A DNA stretch of 46,528 bases from Bacteroidota bacterium (GTDB lineage Bacteria; Bacteroidota; Bacteroidia; Flavobacteriales; Flavobacteriaceae): the NCBI GenBank assembly GCA_023457535.1, contig JAEWLN010000069.1, positions 1 to 46,528 on the forward strand, in the 5' to 3' direction. The notes beneath the pieces were generated by a model that was given only the letters and a program-made list of their open reading frames with translations, was not told the DNA's origin and searched no databases. Of the stretch, positions 40,069-46,528 are shown one piece after another (position 1 is the stretch's first letter; every line of letters begins with the position of its first letter). The position numbers were made by a program, and so were the translations under genes.

Positions 40069-41907
40069 TTAAAAATTAAAGGTTAGATAAGTCATGTAAT
40101 GTCGTCCGGGCATGGCGCGACCCGCCACACTCTCATACGCCTGGTTCCAAACGTTGAGCGCTTTCACTCCCAGCCGGATGGCGCGTTGCGGCCCCAGACC
40201 AAAATCGGCCATAACGTTTGAAACGTTCGATAACGCTACTGTTCGCAACGGATTGTTGTCCGACTGGGTGTACACAAAACCGTTGTAAGCATGCTGGTAA
40301 GCCACCGAAAACCGCGTCCATGAATAAGCTACAGCAGCCGTCGCTTTGTGGTAGGGAACGTAAATCAATTGTTTTTTGGTCTCGCGGTTGCGCGAATCCG
40401 TATAGGCGTAGGTGCCGCGAAGCACTACGCGGTGCCGTCCTATTTTGCGCGTGTATTCCAAAGCCGCTTCGGCCCCGTTGATCAGCACGCTGTTGGTGTT
40501 TTGCGGATCGAACCAGCCGCCGTCGCCGGGAAGCCATCGGATCATATTGCGAATCTGCATCTGGAATGCCGTTGCGGTCAACTTGAACCCGCCGCGCGTG
40601 AATTCGTTGGTCGCCTCAAATTGGTACGACGTTTCGGGTTGCAGGTTTGGGTTGCCGCCTTGGTACCAATACAAATCGTTGAACGTCGGAATGCGGAAAT
40701 TGCGCGAGACATTTACCGCAAACCAATACCAGCGCAGCGGGGCAACATCCGCACCAACAGAAAACAAGAGCGGACTGTCGTAATTGCCCGTCGCCTCTTT
40801 TCGAACCGTCAATTCATAGCCGAAACGCGCCGTGGGCCGATGTTTCACAAGCAGTGCGGCTGAGCCGATTTGCCGGTGTTGCGAAAGGATATCCGATCCC
40901 GAACCGTTGTGTTGCGTAAAATCCACCACGGCATTGAGTGTCAGCTTTTCCCCGACGGAATACCCCAGATCATAACGCGCCAACATGGTCCGGACATCGC
41001 CAAAACTGTGCTCGGGCCGGTCGATGAACTCGAAATAACGGTAACGCTCGCTTAAGAACGCCACTTTGGCCGTCGAGGTAAAACGACCGCCGAACCATTG
41101 CCATTCCAACAGATTGCGCGTGGCCAGTTCGCGGTATTTCGTTTTGGTATCGGACGGCATCACGACGGAAAAATGCCGTTCGGCGTCGAATGTCTGGCTG
41201 TACAAACGCAAAAAGTGCGCGCCGGTTCTGTAGCCCAAAGCCGCGTGCATACCGGTGTTGTAAAATTGGCCATTTTCGTTTTTGCGGTTGTTCTTATAGC
41301 CGGTCCACGGATAATCGTTGCGTGACTGATTGCGCGAAACCCCGCCGCTGAAACTGAATTTTGCGTTGGACGCGCGCAGTTTGTACGCGCCGTTAAACGT
41401 TTCGAAGCTGCCGTATGCCAGGCGAACCTGGTGGTCAAAAAGATCGCCGAATCTGAACGTATTGGCCAAATGTACGGTGCCACCCACCGCACCCGAGCCA
41501 TAGATCGGGCTGCCGCCTCCGGAGCGTACGCTGATGGATTCAAAATCTGTGGTCGAAAAAGCGCCAAAATCCGCCTGGCCGTTAAATTGTGAATTGATAT
41601 TGATCCCGTTCCAGACTACTGCGGTTTGCTGCGCCGTCGTGCCGCGAAACGCAGGGGAAGATACCATTCCGTACCCGTTTTCCTTGAGGTAGACCGGCGT
41701 ATTGAACCGAAGCAAATCAGACAGCGAGGCGCCGTTGCGCGAAATCACCGAGTCACTTAGCGTAAGCACGTTTTGCGAAGTGGAGAATTTCCCGAGCGGC
41801 ACATCGGAAATAACCACTTCGTGCAAAGCAATCGGATCCTGTTGCGCACAGAGCATCTGGCAGCACATCAAAAGCAATAATAATATCGGTTTTACCTTTG
41901 TCATCAT
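40069..41907 (-). CDS. btuB: TonB-dependent outer-membrane vitamin B12 receptor (BtuB-like)
   Basis: A 612-residue outer-membrane receptor with a signal peptide ending near CAQQ. The plug domain includes GASLSDLLRFNTPVYLKENG and SPAFRGTTAQQTAVVWNGI (about 58-100), then SVRSGGGSPIYGSGAVGGTV. The rest is a ~22-strand barrel, ending with an aromatic C terminus (YLTFNF). Size equals that of BtuB. A cobalamin riboswitch lies in its leader and the BtuG-like gene follows, so substrate assignment is strong. It brings cobalamin into the periplasm with TonB energy; btuFCD on the other strand completes uptake. Confidence 0.92.
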   Translation of the reverse strand: MMTKVKPILLLLLMCCQMLCAQQDPIALHEVVISDVPLGKFSTSQNVLTLSDSVISRNGASLSDLLRFNTPVYLKENGYGMVSSPAFRGTTAQQTAVVWNGININSQFNGQADFGAFSTTDFESISVRSGGGSPIYGSGAVGGTVHLANTFRFGDLFDHQVRLAYGSFETFNGAYKLRASNAKFSFSGGVSRNQSRNDYPWTGYKNNRKNENGQFYNTGMHAALGYRTGAHFLRLYSQTFDAERHFSVVMPSDTKTKYRELATRNLLEWQWFGGRFTSTAKVAFLSERYRYFEFIDRPEHSFGDVRTMLARYDLGYSVGEKLTLNAVVDFTQHNGSGSDILSQHRQIGSAALLVKHRPTARFGYELTVRKEATGNYDSPLLFSVGADVAPLRWYWFAVNVSRNFRIPTFNDLYWYQGGNPNLQPETSYQFEATNEFTRGGFKLTATAFQMQIRNMIRWLPGDGGWFDPQNTNSVLINGAEAALEYTRKIGRHRVVLRGTYAYTDSRNRETKKQLIYVPYHKATAAVAYSWTRFSVAYQHAYNGFVYTQSDNNPLRTVALSNVSNVMADFGLGPQRAIRLGVKALNVWNQAYESVAGRAMPGRHYMTYLTFNF

Positions 41908-41950
41908 TTGGAATCTTTCTCCCGAAGATTCGGCATTGGTTATGATTCAA

Positions 41951-42115
41951 GGCAGGTCTCCTGGCTTGCGTCCCGTCGCGTGCCTTCCCATTCAGTGAAC
42001 AGTGGCTTGCAGATTGCGACAGGCTTTATAGCTTACAGTTGCGGGAACAGCTCAGGCCTGGCGGCGTACCGTTTACCTGATTCCCTTTTAATGCGTCGTT
42101 AAACGCAACCTCAAT
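41951..42115 (-). promoter_or_regulatory. Cobalamin riboswitch upstream of btuB-btuG
   Basis: On the minus strand the leader shows, in order, GGGAATCAGGT (near 42080-42090), TTCCCGCAACTGTAAGC (the conserved CCCGCnACTGTAA core) and GCCAGGAGACCTGCC (41951-41965), the hallmark B12 box. The RNA starts a few bases after a TATATTTG -7 box and ends about 44 bp before the btuB ATG. High adenosylcobalamin should close expression of btuB and btuG. Confidence 0.95.
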
Positions 42116-42121
42116 CGGGTG

Positions 42122-42151
42122 CAAATATAGCGTTATTGACCGGATTACAAA
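42122..42151 (-). promoter_or_regulatory. btuB-riboswitch promoter (TTTG, 18 bp, TATATTTG)
   Basis: On the minus strand a TTTG box (42148-42151) is followed after 18 bp by an exact -7 box TATATTTG (42122-42129). It starts the riboswitch transcript. Confidence 0.78.
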
Positions 42152-42154
42152 AAA

Positions 42155-42187
42155 TTTGATTTTTAATTTTGAATACCGCTACCTTTG
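42155..42187 (+). promoter_or_regulatory. btuF promoter (TTTG, 21 bp, TACCTTTG), nearly leaderless
   Basis: TTTG (42155-42158) and, 21 bp later, an exact TACCTTTG (42180-42187). The first ATG is at 42195, so transcription should start at or within a few bases of it. The -33 boxes of the two divergent promoters are only 3 bp apart. Confidence 0.75.
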
Positions 42188-42194
42188 TGGCTCT

Positions 42195-43334
42195 ATGATG
42201 AAAATCCATTCTTACCGACTGATTCTTTTGCTGCTGCTTTCGCTGTGCGGATGTGGGAAAAGCGGCGATCCGGCCGATACGACCTCAGGTACAGGCAACC
42301 AGATACGTACTGCCAAAGGCTTTTCGATTGTAAAACACGACGGTTATTCGATTGTGAGGATTACTGATCCGTGGCCCGATGCAACGAAAAATTACCGCTA
42401 TGTGCTGGCCAGGAAAAATGCGCGCATCCCCGACAGCCTGAAGCAATATCCGATGATAACGGTACCGCTGCGGTCCATTGTCGTGACGTCTACCACGCAC
42501 ATTCCGTCGCTCGAAATGCTGGGTGTAAGCCAAACGCTTGTGGGATTTCCGGGATTGGATATGATTTCGTCCGATGTGGTCCGCAAACGCATCGATGCCG
42601 GGCATGTTCGCGAACTCGGATCCAACCAGAACCTCAATACTGAAGTGCTCATCGACCTGCAACCCGACCTGATCGTCGGGTTTGGCATCGACAACAACAA
42701 TCCCGCGCTCGACAACCTGCAGCGCAACGGACTCAAAGTAATGCTCAACGGCGATTGGAACGAGAAAACCCCGCTCGGAAAAGCCGAATGGATCAAATTC
42801 TTTGGCGCTTTGTACGGCAAAGAAGCGCAAGCCGATTCTATTTTTAATCACATTACCGCTGCGTATCAAAAAACACAGGCTTTGGGCCGGAATGTACAAA
42901 AAAAGCCTACGGTCATGGCCGGTGCGATCTACGAAAACCAATGGTATTTGCCGCATGGGGACAGTTGGGGATCGATTTTTATTGCCGATGCAGGCGGAAA
43001 TTACCTGTGGAAGGACAGCCGCGGTACCGGAAGTTTGTCTTTGCCATTTGAGACCGTGCTGGAAAAAGCCAGGGATGCCCAGGTGTGGATCGGGCCGTCA
43101 CAATTTACCTCGCTGGCACAAATGACGGCAGACAATCCGCATTATGCCCAATTCAAAGCCTTCCGCGACAAAAAAGTGTATTCTTACAGCGCGCGCAAAG
43201 GAGCCACGGGCGGCATCGTCTTTTACGAACTCGCGCCTAACCGTCCGGACCTGGTGCTCGCCGACATGCTTTTTATTCTACATCCCGAGCTTTTGCCGGA
43301 CCATCAGCTCTACTTTTTCGAACCGCTCAAATGA
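42195..43334 (+). CDS. btuF: Cobalamin ABC transporter substrate-binding lipoprotein (BtuF-like)
   Basis: A 379-residue periplasmic binding protein with a lipobox (LLSLCGC). The two lobes joined by a long helix are of the BtuF/FepB type: TVPLRSIVVTSTTHIPSLEMLG, LDMISSDVVRKRIDAGHVRELG, TEVLIDLQPDLIVGFGI and, in lobe 2, IFIADAGGNYLWKDSRGTG. ATG 42195 (or 42198) is used; the earlier in-frame start at 42156 lies inside the promoter. It overlaps btuC by 4 bp (ATGA). Substrate call rests on position opposite a cobalamin riboswitch and btuB; iron-siderophore binding is the alternative on fold alone. Confidence 0.85.
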   Translation: MMKIHSYRLILLLLLSLCGCGKSGDPADTTSGTGNQIRTAKGFSIVKHDGYSIVRITDPWPDATKNYRYVLARKNARIPDSLKQYPMITVPLRSIVVTSTTHIPSLEMLGVSQTLVGFPGLDMISSDVVRKRIDAGHVRELGSNQNLNTEVLIDLQPDLIVGFGIDNNNPALDNLQRNGLKVMLNGDWNEKTPLGKAEWIKFFGALYGKEAQADSIFNHITAAYQKTQALGRNVQKKPTVMAGAIYENQWYLPHGDSWGSIFIADAGGNYLWKDSRGTGSLSLPFETVLEKARDAQVWIGPSQFTSLAQMTADNPHYAQFKAFRDKKVYSYSARKGATGGIVFYELAPNRPDLVLADMLFILHPELLPDHQLYFFEPLK

Positions 43335-44362
43335 TAAGCAAAACCCGGCATAACCTGCTTTTTGTCGTTCTCGCTATGGGAACCGCAGCATTGTTTTTGG
43401 CCGATGTAAGTCTCGGGGCGGTCACGATTCCCACAGTTGATGTCGTAAATAGCCTGACGGGCGGCACCGCATCGAAAGATACCTGGGAATACATCATCAT
43501 GAATTACCGATTGCCCAAAGCCATTACGGCCATACTCGCTGGGGTTGGATTATCGGTAAGCGGATTGCTGATGCAAACGTTGTTTCGCAACCCGCTGGCC
43601 GGACCGTATGTGCTGGGGCTGAGCTCCGGATCGAGTCTGGGCGTGGCCTTTGTGATCCTGGGATCGTCTTTGATTCCGGGGCTTGCAGGAACGCTATTGA
43701 GTTCGTCGTACGGCATTATGCTTGCCTCGTGTCTCGGAAGTCTTGCCGTATTGCTGGCGGTGCTCGTGGTGTCCGGAAAGTTGCGCGATACGTCGGCGAT
43801 TTTGATTGTCGGGCTCATGTTTGGCAGTTTTACCAATGCTTTTGTAGGCGTACTGACCTATTTCAGTTCGGCGGAACAATTGCAGAAATTTACATTCTGG
43901 TCGCTCGGGAATCTTGGAAATTTGTCCTGGGCGTCCGTGGCGGTGCTGACGACGTCCGTGTTGGTGGGTTTGCTGCTGGCGCTATCGGGCATCAAGCCGC
44001 TTGACGCATTGTTGCTTGGCGAGAATTACGCCAAAAGCCTGGGTGTCAATTACAAGAAAGCGCAGTTGACGGTCATTGTGGCCACAAGCGTTCTGGCAGG
44101 AAGCATTACGGCCTTTGCAGGGCCTATCGCTTTTATCGGACTGGCCGTTCCGCACATGGCCAAACTCGCGTTCCAAACCAGCAACCACCGCATCTTGTTT
44201 GCCGCAACGATCTTGCTTGGCGCTTCGATCATGTTGTTTTGCGATATGCTGTCTCAGTTTCCCGGAACGGATGTTTCACTGCCTATCAACGCCATTACAT
44301 CCCTTATCGGCGCGCCTGTGGTGATCTGGCTGTTGTTGCGCAAACACCAATCGCTGTCATGA
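43331..44362 (+). CDS. btuC: Cobalamin ABC transporter permease (FecCD/BtuC family)
   Basis: A 343-residue permease with about ten helices. Family motifs include NYRLPKAITAILAGVGLSVS, GLLMQTLFRNPLAGPYVLGL (the QTLFRNPLA.P signature, about 76-92) and the late GPIAFIGLAVPHMAKLAF (about 258-275), all typical of BtuC/FecCD. It overlaps btuF and btuD by 4 bp at each end (ATGA), giving one tightly coupled operon. Forms the inner-membrane channel that moves cobalamin from BtuF into the cytoplasm. Confidence 0.92.
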   Translation: MISKTRHNLLFVVLAMGTAALFLADVSLGAVTIPTVDVVNSLTGGTASKDTWEYIIMNYRLPKAITAILAGVGLSVSGLLMQTLFRNPLAGPYVLGLSSGSSLGVAFVILGSSLIPGLAGTLLSSSYGIMLASCLGSLAVLLAVLVVSGKLRDTSAILIVGLMFGSFTNAFVGVLTYFSSAEQLQKFTFWSLGNLGNLSWASVAVLTTSVLVGLLLALSGIKPLDALLLGENYAKSLGVNYKKAQLTVIVATSVLAGSITAFAGPIAFIGLAVPHMAKLAFQTSNHRILFAATILLGASIMLFCDMLSQFPGTDVSLPINAITSLIGAPVVIWLLLRKHQSLS

Positions 44363-45141
44363 GCCGGCCCATTTTACATACGCGAAAACTGTGCATCGGC
44401 TATACCGGAAAACGGCAAAATACGGTGATTGCGGAAAACGTAGACATTGCGCTTGCACCGGGGAAGCTCATTGCGCTAATCGGGGCCAATGGCGTCGGCA
44501 AATCGACGTTGCTGCGTACCCTTACGCGTATACAGCGACCTTTGTCGGGCGAAATCCGGTTGCATGAAGATTCCATCGAAAGCTATTCCGCACCCGAACT
44601 CGCCCAAGGCTTTAGCGTGGTTTTGACCGAAAAATTACCACCGAGCAACCTCACGGTAGCGGAACTCGTCGCACTCGGCAGGCAACCTTACACGAACTGG
44701 ATCGGGCAACTCACCCATGCCGATACCAGGCACATCCGGGACGCCATGGCATTGACGGGCGTATCCGATCTGGCGGCCAAAAAACACTACGCACTCAGCG
44801 ATGGCCAGTTGCAAAAAGTACTCATCGCCCGCGCATTGGCTCAGGACACCCCGCTGATCATCCTCGATGAGCCAACCACGCATCTGGATTTGCTTCACAA
44901 AGTGTCGCTGTTGCGGCTGCTCAAAAAATTAGCGCGCGCAGGCAAATGCATTTTGTTTTCGACCCATGATATCGATCTTGCCCTTGAGCTCAGCGACGAA
45001 TTGATTGTGATGACGGCCGGCAAGACCGTCCAGGGCGCACCTTCAGCGCTGATTGCCAACGGGGTTTTCAATGCGCTGTTTGACGACGAACACATTGCCT
45101 TTGATGTGGAAAAAGCAAAGTTTATTTTCAAAAACCTGTAA
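44359..45141 (+). CDS. btuD: Cobalamin ABC transporter ATP-binding protein
   Basis: A 260-residue ABC ATPase of the FecE/BtuD type. Walker A is GANGVGKST (42-50), the signature is ALSDGQLQKVLIARAL (with LSDGQ rather than LSGGQ), Walker B is LIILDEPTTHLDL and the H-loop is STHD. ATG 44359 overlaps the btuC stop by 4 bp; the longer frame starting at 44239 runs antiparallel to no new motif and lies in btuC. It powers BtuC. Operon order btuF-btuC-btuD is complete. Confidence 0.92.
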   Translation: MSRPILHTRKLCIGYTGKRQNTVIAENVDIALAPGKLIALIGANGVGKSTLLRTLTRIQRPLSGEIRLHEDSIESYSAPELAQGFSVVLTEKLPPSNLTVAELVALGRQPYTNWIGQLTHADTRHIRDAMALTGVSDLAAKKHYALSDGQLQKVLIARALAQDTPLIILDEPTTHLDLLHKVSLLRLLKKLARAGKCILFSTHDIDLALELSDELIVMTAGKTVQGAPSALIANGVFNALFDDEHIAFDVEKAKFIFKNL

Positions 45142-45163
45142 TCGCACCGCGCCGGTTTTAGGT

Positions 45164-45171
45164 TATATTTG
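45164..45171 (+). promoter_or_regulatory. -7 promoter box (TATATTTG) for the DUF4468 gene
   Basis: An exact TAnnTTTG match 14 bp before the ATG at 45186, predicting a very short leader. No clear -33 box. Confidence 0.5.
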
Positions 45172-45185
45172 TTTAAAACACTACT

Positions 45186-45680
45186 ATGAAAATCATTTGC
45201 ACGCTTTTGCTTATGGTATCCGTTGCCGTTCACGCACAACCCGGTCTGGAAATGACGCCGCGCGGCTTCGCCCCCATTACGCTCGATTCGCCGCAAAAGC
45301 CACTTGAAAAACTGATCGAAGCGGCGACGTCCTGGGCGCCATTTTACAACAAAAAAGGATTCGATGTTTACGATGTGACCGCCCATTCAATCACCATCGA
45401 TGCGTTGCGCGAAAACGCGTATTTCTATCGCAATCTGGGCGAGCGCTACGATTACCACATCATCTACGCGCTCAAGGTGGTGTTCAACGCCAACCAGACT
45501 TACACGCTCACGTTTTCGGTCAAGGAGATCTATGCCAGGGAAGCGTTGGTCAAAACTACCATCGCAGACTTTTTTACCCCTGAAGGCAAACTCAAGGAAG
45601 ACTATCTGGATGTCAAACCTTCGCTTGAATTAACGGCCAATAAAATCGTCAGGTCGTTTGCAACGTTTATTGCGCAATAG
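45186..45680 (+). CDS. DUF4468-like secreted protein
   Basis: A 164-residue protein with a signal peptide (MKIICTLLLMVSVAVHAQPG). The mature part alternates helix and strands: LEKLIEAATSWAPFYNKKGF, DVYDVTAHSITIDALRENAY, then HIIYALKVVFNANQTYTLTF and a C-terminal helix. This resembles the TBP-like fold of the DUF4468 family of bacteroidetal envelope proteins, of unknown function. It has its own promoter and a strong terminator, so it is a single-gene unit unrelated to the B12 operon. Confidence 0.7.
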   Translation: MKIICTLLLMVSVAVHAQPGLEMTPRGFAPITLDSPQKPLEKLIEAATSWAPFYNKKGFDVYDVTAHSITIDALRENAYFYRNLGERYDYHIIYALKVVFNANQTYTLTFSVKEIYAREALVKTTIADFFTPEGKLKEDYLDVKPSLELTANKIVRSFATFIAQ

Positions 45681-45739
45681 CAAATTGACCTCGCTCAGGT
45701 ACTTAGGCGACAAACCCGATTAATCCGATACATTACAGA

Positions 45740-45763
45740 AGTCCGGTTACAGACCGGATTTTT
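45740..45763 (+). terminator. Terminator after the DUF4468 gene
   Basis: TCCGGT (45742-45747) pairs with ACCGGA (45753-45758) around a 5-base loop and is followed by TTTTT on the plus strand. It reaches the stop codon of the convergent methyltransferase gene. Confidence 0.8.
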
Positions 45764-46528
45764 ATTTCCCCTTGAGCAGGTTGATGCTGACCGTGGCGGT
45801 ATCGGCGTCGGGAAAGCGCCGGAATACGTCCGGATCCGGATACAGTCCGGCTTCAGCGGCAATTTTGTTGAACACGTCGATTTCCACTATATATTGGTCC
45901 GAAAATCCATGCGTGGCATCGTATGCCGTGGCCGACGTTCGTCCGATATGGGCCGCTGCGAGTTTGGGATCGATCGTATGAAGTTCGATCAGCAGCAAAC
46001 CAAAACGGTCTACATACGGCGACCATTTTTTTAAATGCCACAGCAAATTGTCCTCTACCAGATGGTTCGGGATGCGCTTACCGCGGTGTGCAAAAGCGCC
46101 TGTGGAATGGCTCACGCGACCGGGCGTTACCTGCTGCGGATCTTCCCAGATTCTGTTGTGGTCCAGAAACGTACGCACATTGAGCAAATCTTTGAGATCG
46201 ATGTTGTAATTCTCAAGAAGGTCTGCCGCGAGAAGGTCGGGCCCTCCGATATCGCCCCAAATTACCTTGGCCCAAATATCGGCCTTGATTAAATTGGCGC
46301 GCGTTACTTTGAGCGCCGCCTGATTATAATCTACTCCCACCAGAAACAGCGGGTGTTCGTCGAGCATTTTGCCGCGCAGCGTTTGCCGTTCGATCACCTC
46401 AAAAATGTGTTGCAGGAACGCACCATTGCCACATCCCATGTCCAAAATACCTTTGGGTTGCTGCTCGATGGGCTTGTTAAACAGCCGGATCAGGATCTCG
46501 TCGACCACTTTAAAATACGTATCGTGTG
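45762..46528 (-). CDS. SAM-dependent class I methyltransferase, N-terminus outside window
   Basis: The frame is open on the minus strand to the window edge (the visible start-like GTG at 46508 is preceded by in-frame HDTYFK codons), so the 5' end is missing. About 255 residues are visible. Motif I is GILDMGCGNGAFLQHIFEVI, with an acidic residue at the end of the next strand in FLVGVDYNQAALKV. The later FLDHNRIWEDP and ELHTIDPKLAAAHIGRTSAT segments are like those of methyltransferases associated with polyketide or aryl-polyene pathways. The substrate is not predictable here; genes beyond the edge would be informative. Confidence 0.78.
   Translation of the reverse strand, partial: HDTYFKVVDEILIRLFNKPIEQQPKGILDMGCGNGAFLQHIFEVIERQTLRGKMLDEHPLFLVGVDYNQAALKVTRANLIKADIWAKVIWGDIGGPDLLAADLLENYNIDLKDLLNVRTFLDHNRIWEDPQQVTPGRVSHSTGAFAHRGKRIPNHLVEDNLLWHLKKWSPYVDRFGLLLIELHTIDPKLAAAHIGRTSATAYDATHGFSDQYIVEIDVFNKIAAEAGLYPDPDVFRRFPDADTATVSINLLKGK

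Noticed and set aside
42156..42194. Upstream in-frame start for btuF
   Set aside because: It lies within the TTTG/TAnnTTTG promoter; the lipoprotein signal starts at 42195/42198.

Overview
The window looks like a chromosomal segment from a high-GC member of the Bacteroidetes (probably Flavobacteriia). The main grounds are repeated promoter boxes of the form TAnnTTTG, start codons without Shine-Dalgarno sequences, DUF4252 and DUF4468 families, TPR-containing histidine kinases, a BtuG-like surface propeller beside BtuB, and flavobacterial crt gene order. No rRNA, tRNA, CRISPR array or insertion sequence was recognised.

Layout. 1-3161: end of an MFS transporter, then a large catalase and a ferritin-like protein closed by a terminator. 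3285-7212: a sulfur island with two YeeE/YedE halves, a Crp/Fnr regulator, a TauE/SafE permease and a persulfide dioxygenase with two rhodanese domains. 7384-11622: mixed housekeeping and envelope genes. 11756-14290 (minus): a module of small proline-tailed lipoprotein, TPR histidine kinase and LuxR-type response regulator. 14597-18286: an orphan membrane protein, an SRPBCC protein, an AlkB-like dioxygenase and a DEAH helicase.

18293-28720 (minus) is the most unusual part. It holds a second lipoprotein-kinase-regulator module and three further transcription units. One unit begins with a 73-residue peptide ending in a CCGGENCC segment. It is followed by an LpxL/HtrB-like acyltransferase fused to a PqqD-like C-terminal domain, an S41-type peptidase and a BCS1-like membrane AAA ATPase. 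The other units encode small proteins that share a C-terminal motif, two of them secreted with a Cx6C loop. All four promoters carry the same 29-bp operator exactly 21 bp upstream of a perfect -7 box. I read this as one regulon making and handling a modified, possibly acylated peptide (RiPP-like); the chemistry is inference.

28799-35260: a carotenoid cluster (crtZ, crtB, crtI, crtY) with two CarH/LitR-type MerR regulators that keep the B12-binding residues, plus an ArsR regulator. The encoded steps run from GGPP to zeaxanthin; no GGPP synthase is in the window. 35290-38981: a sigma factor, a likely anti-sigma protein, two DUF4252 proteins and an S41 protease. 39021-45141: a vitamin B12 uptake locus, with btuG- and btuB-like genes behind a cobalamin riboswitch and a divergent btuFCD operon with almost no leader. 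The B12 locus and the B12-dependent CarH regulators suggest light control of pigment. The window ends with a DUF4468 protein and a truncated methyltransferase.
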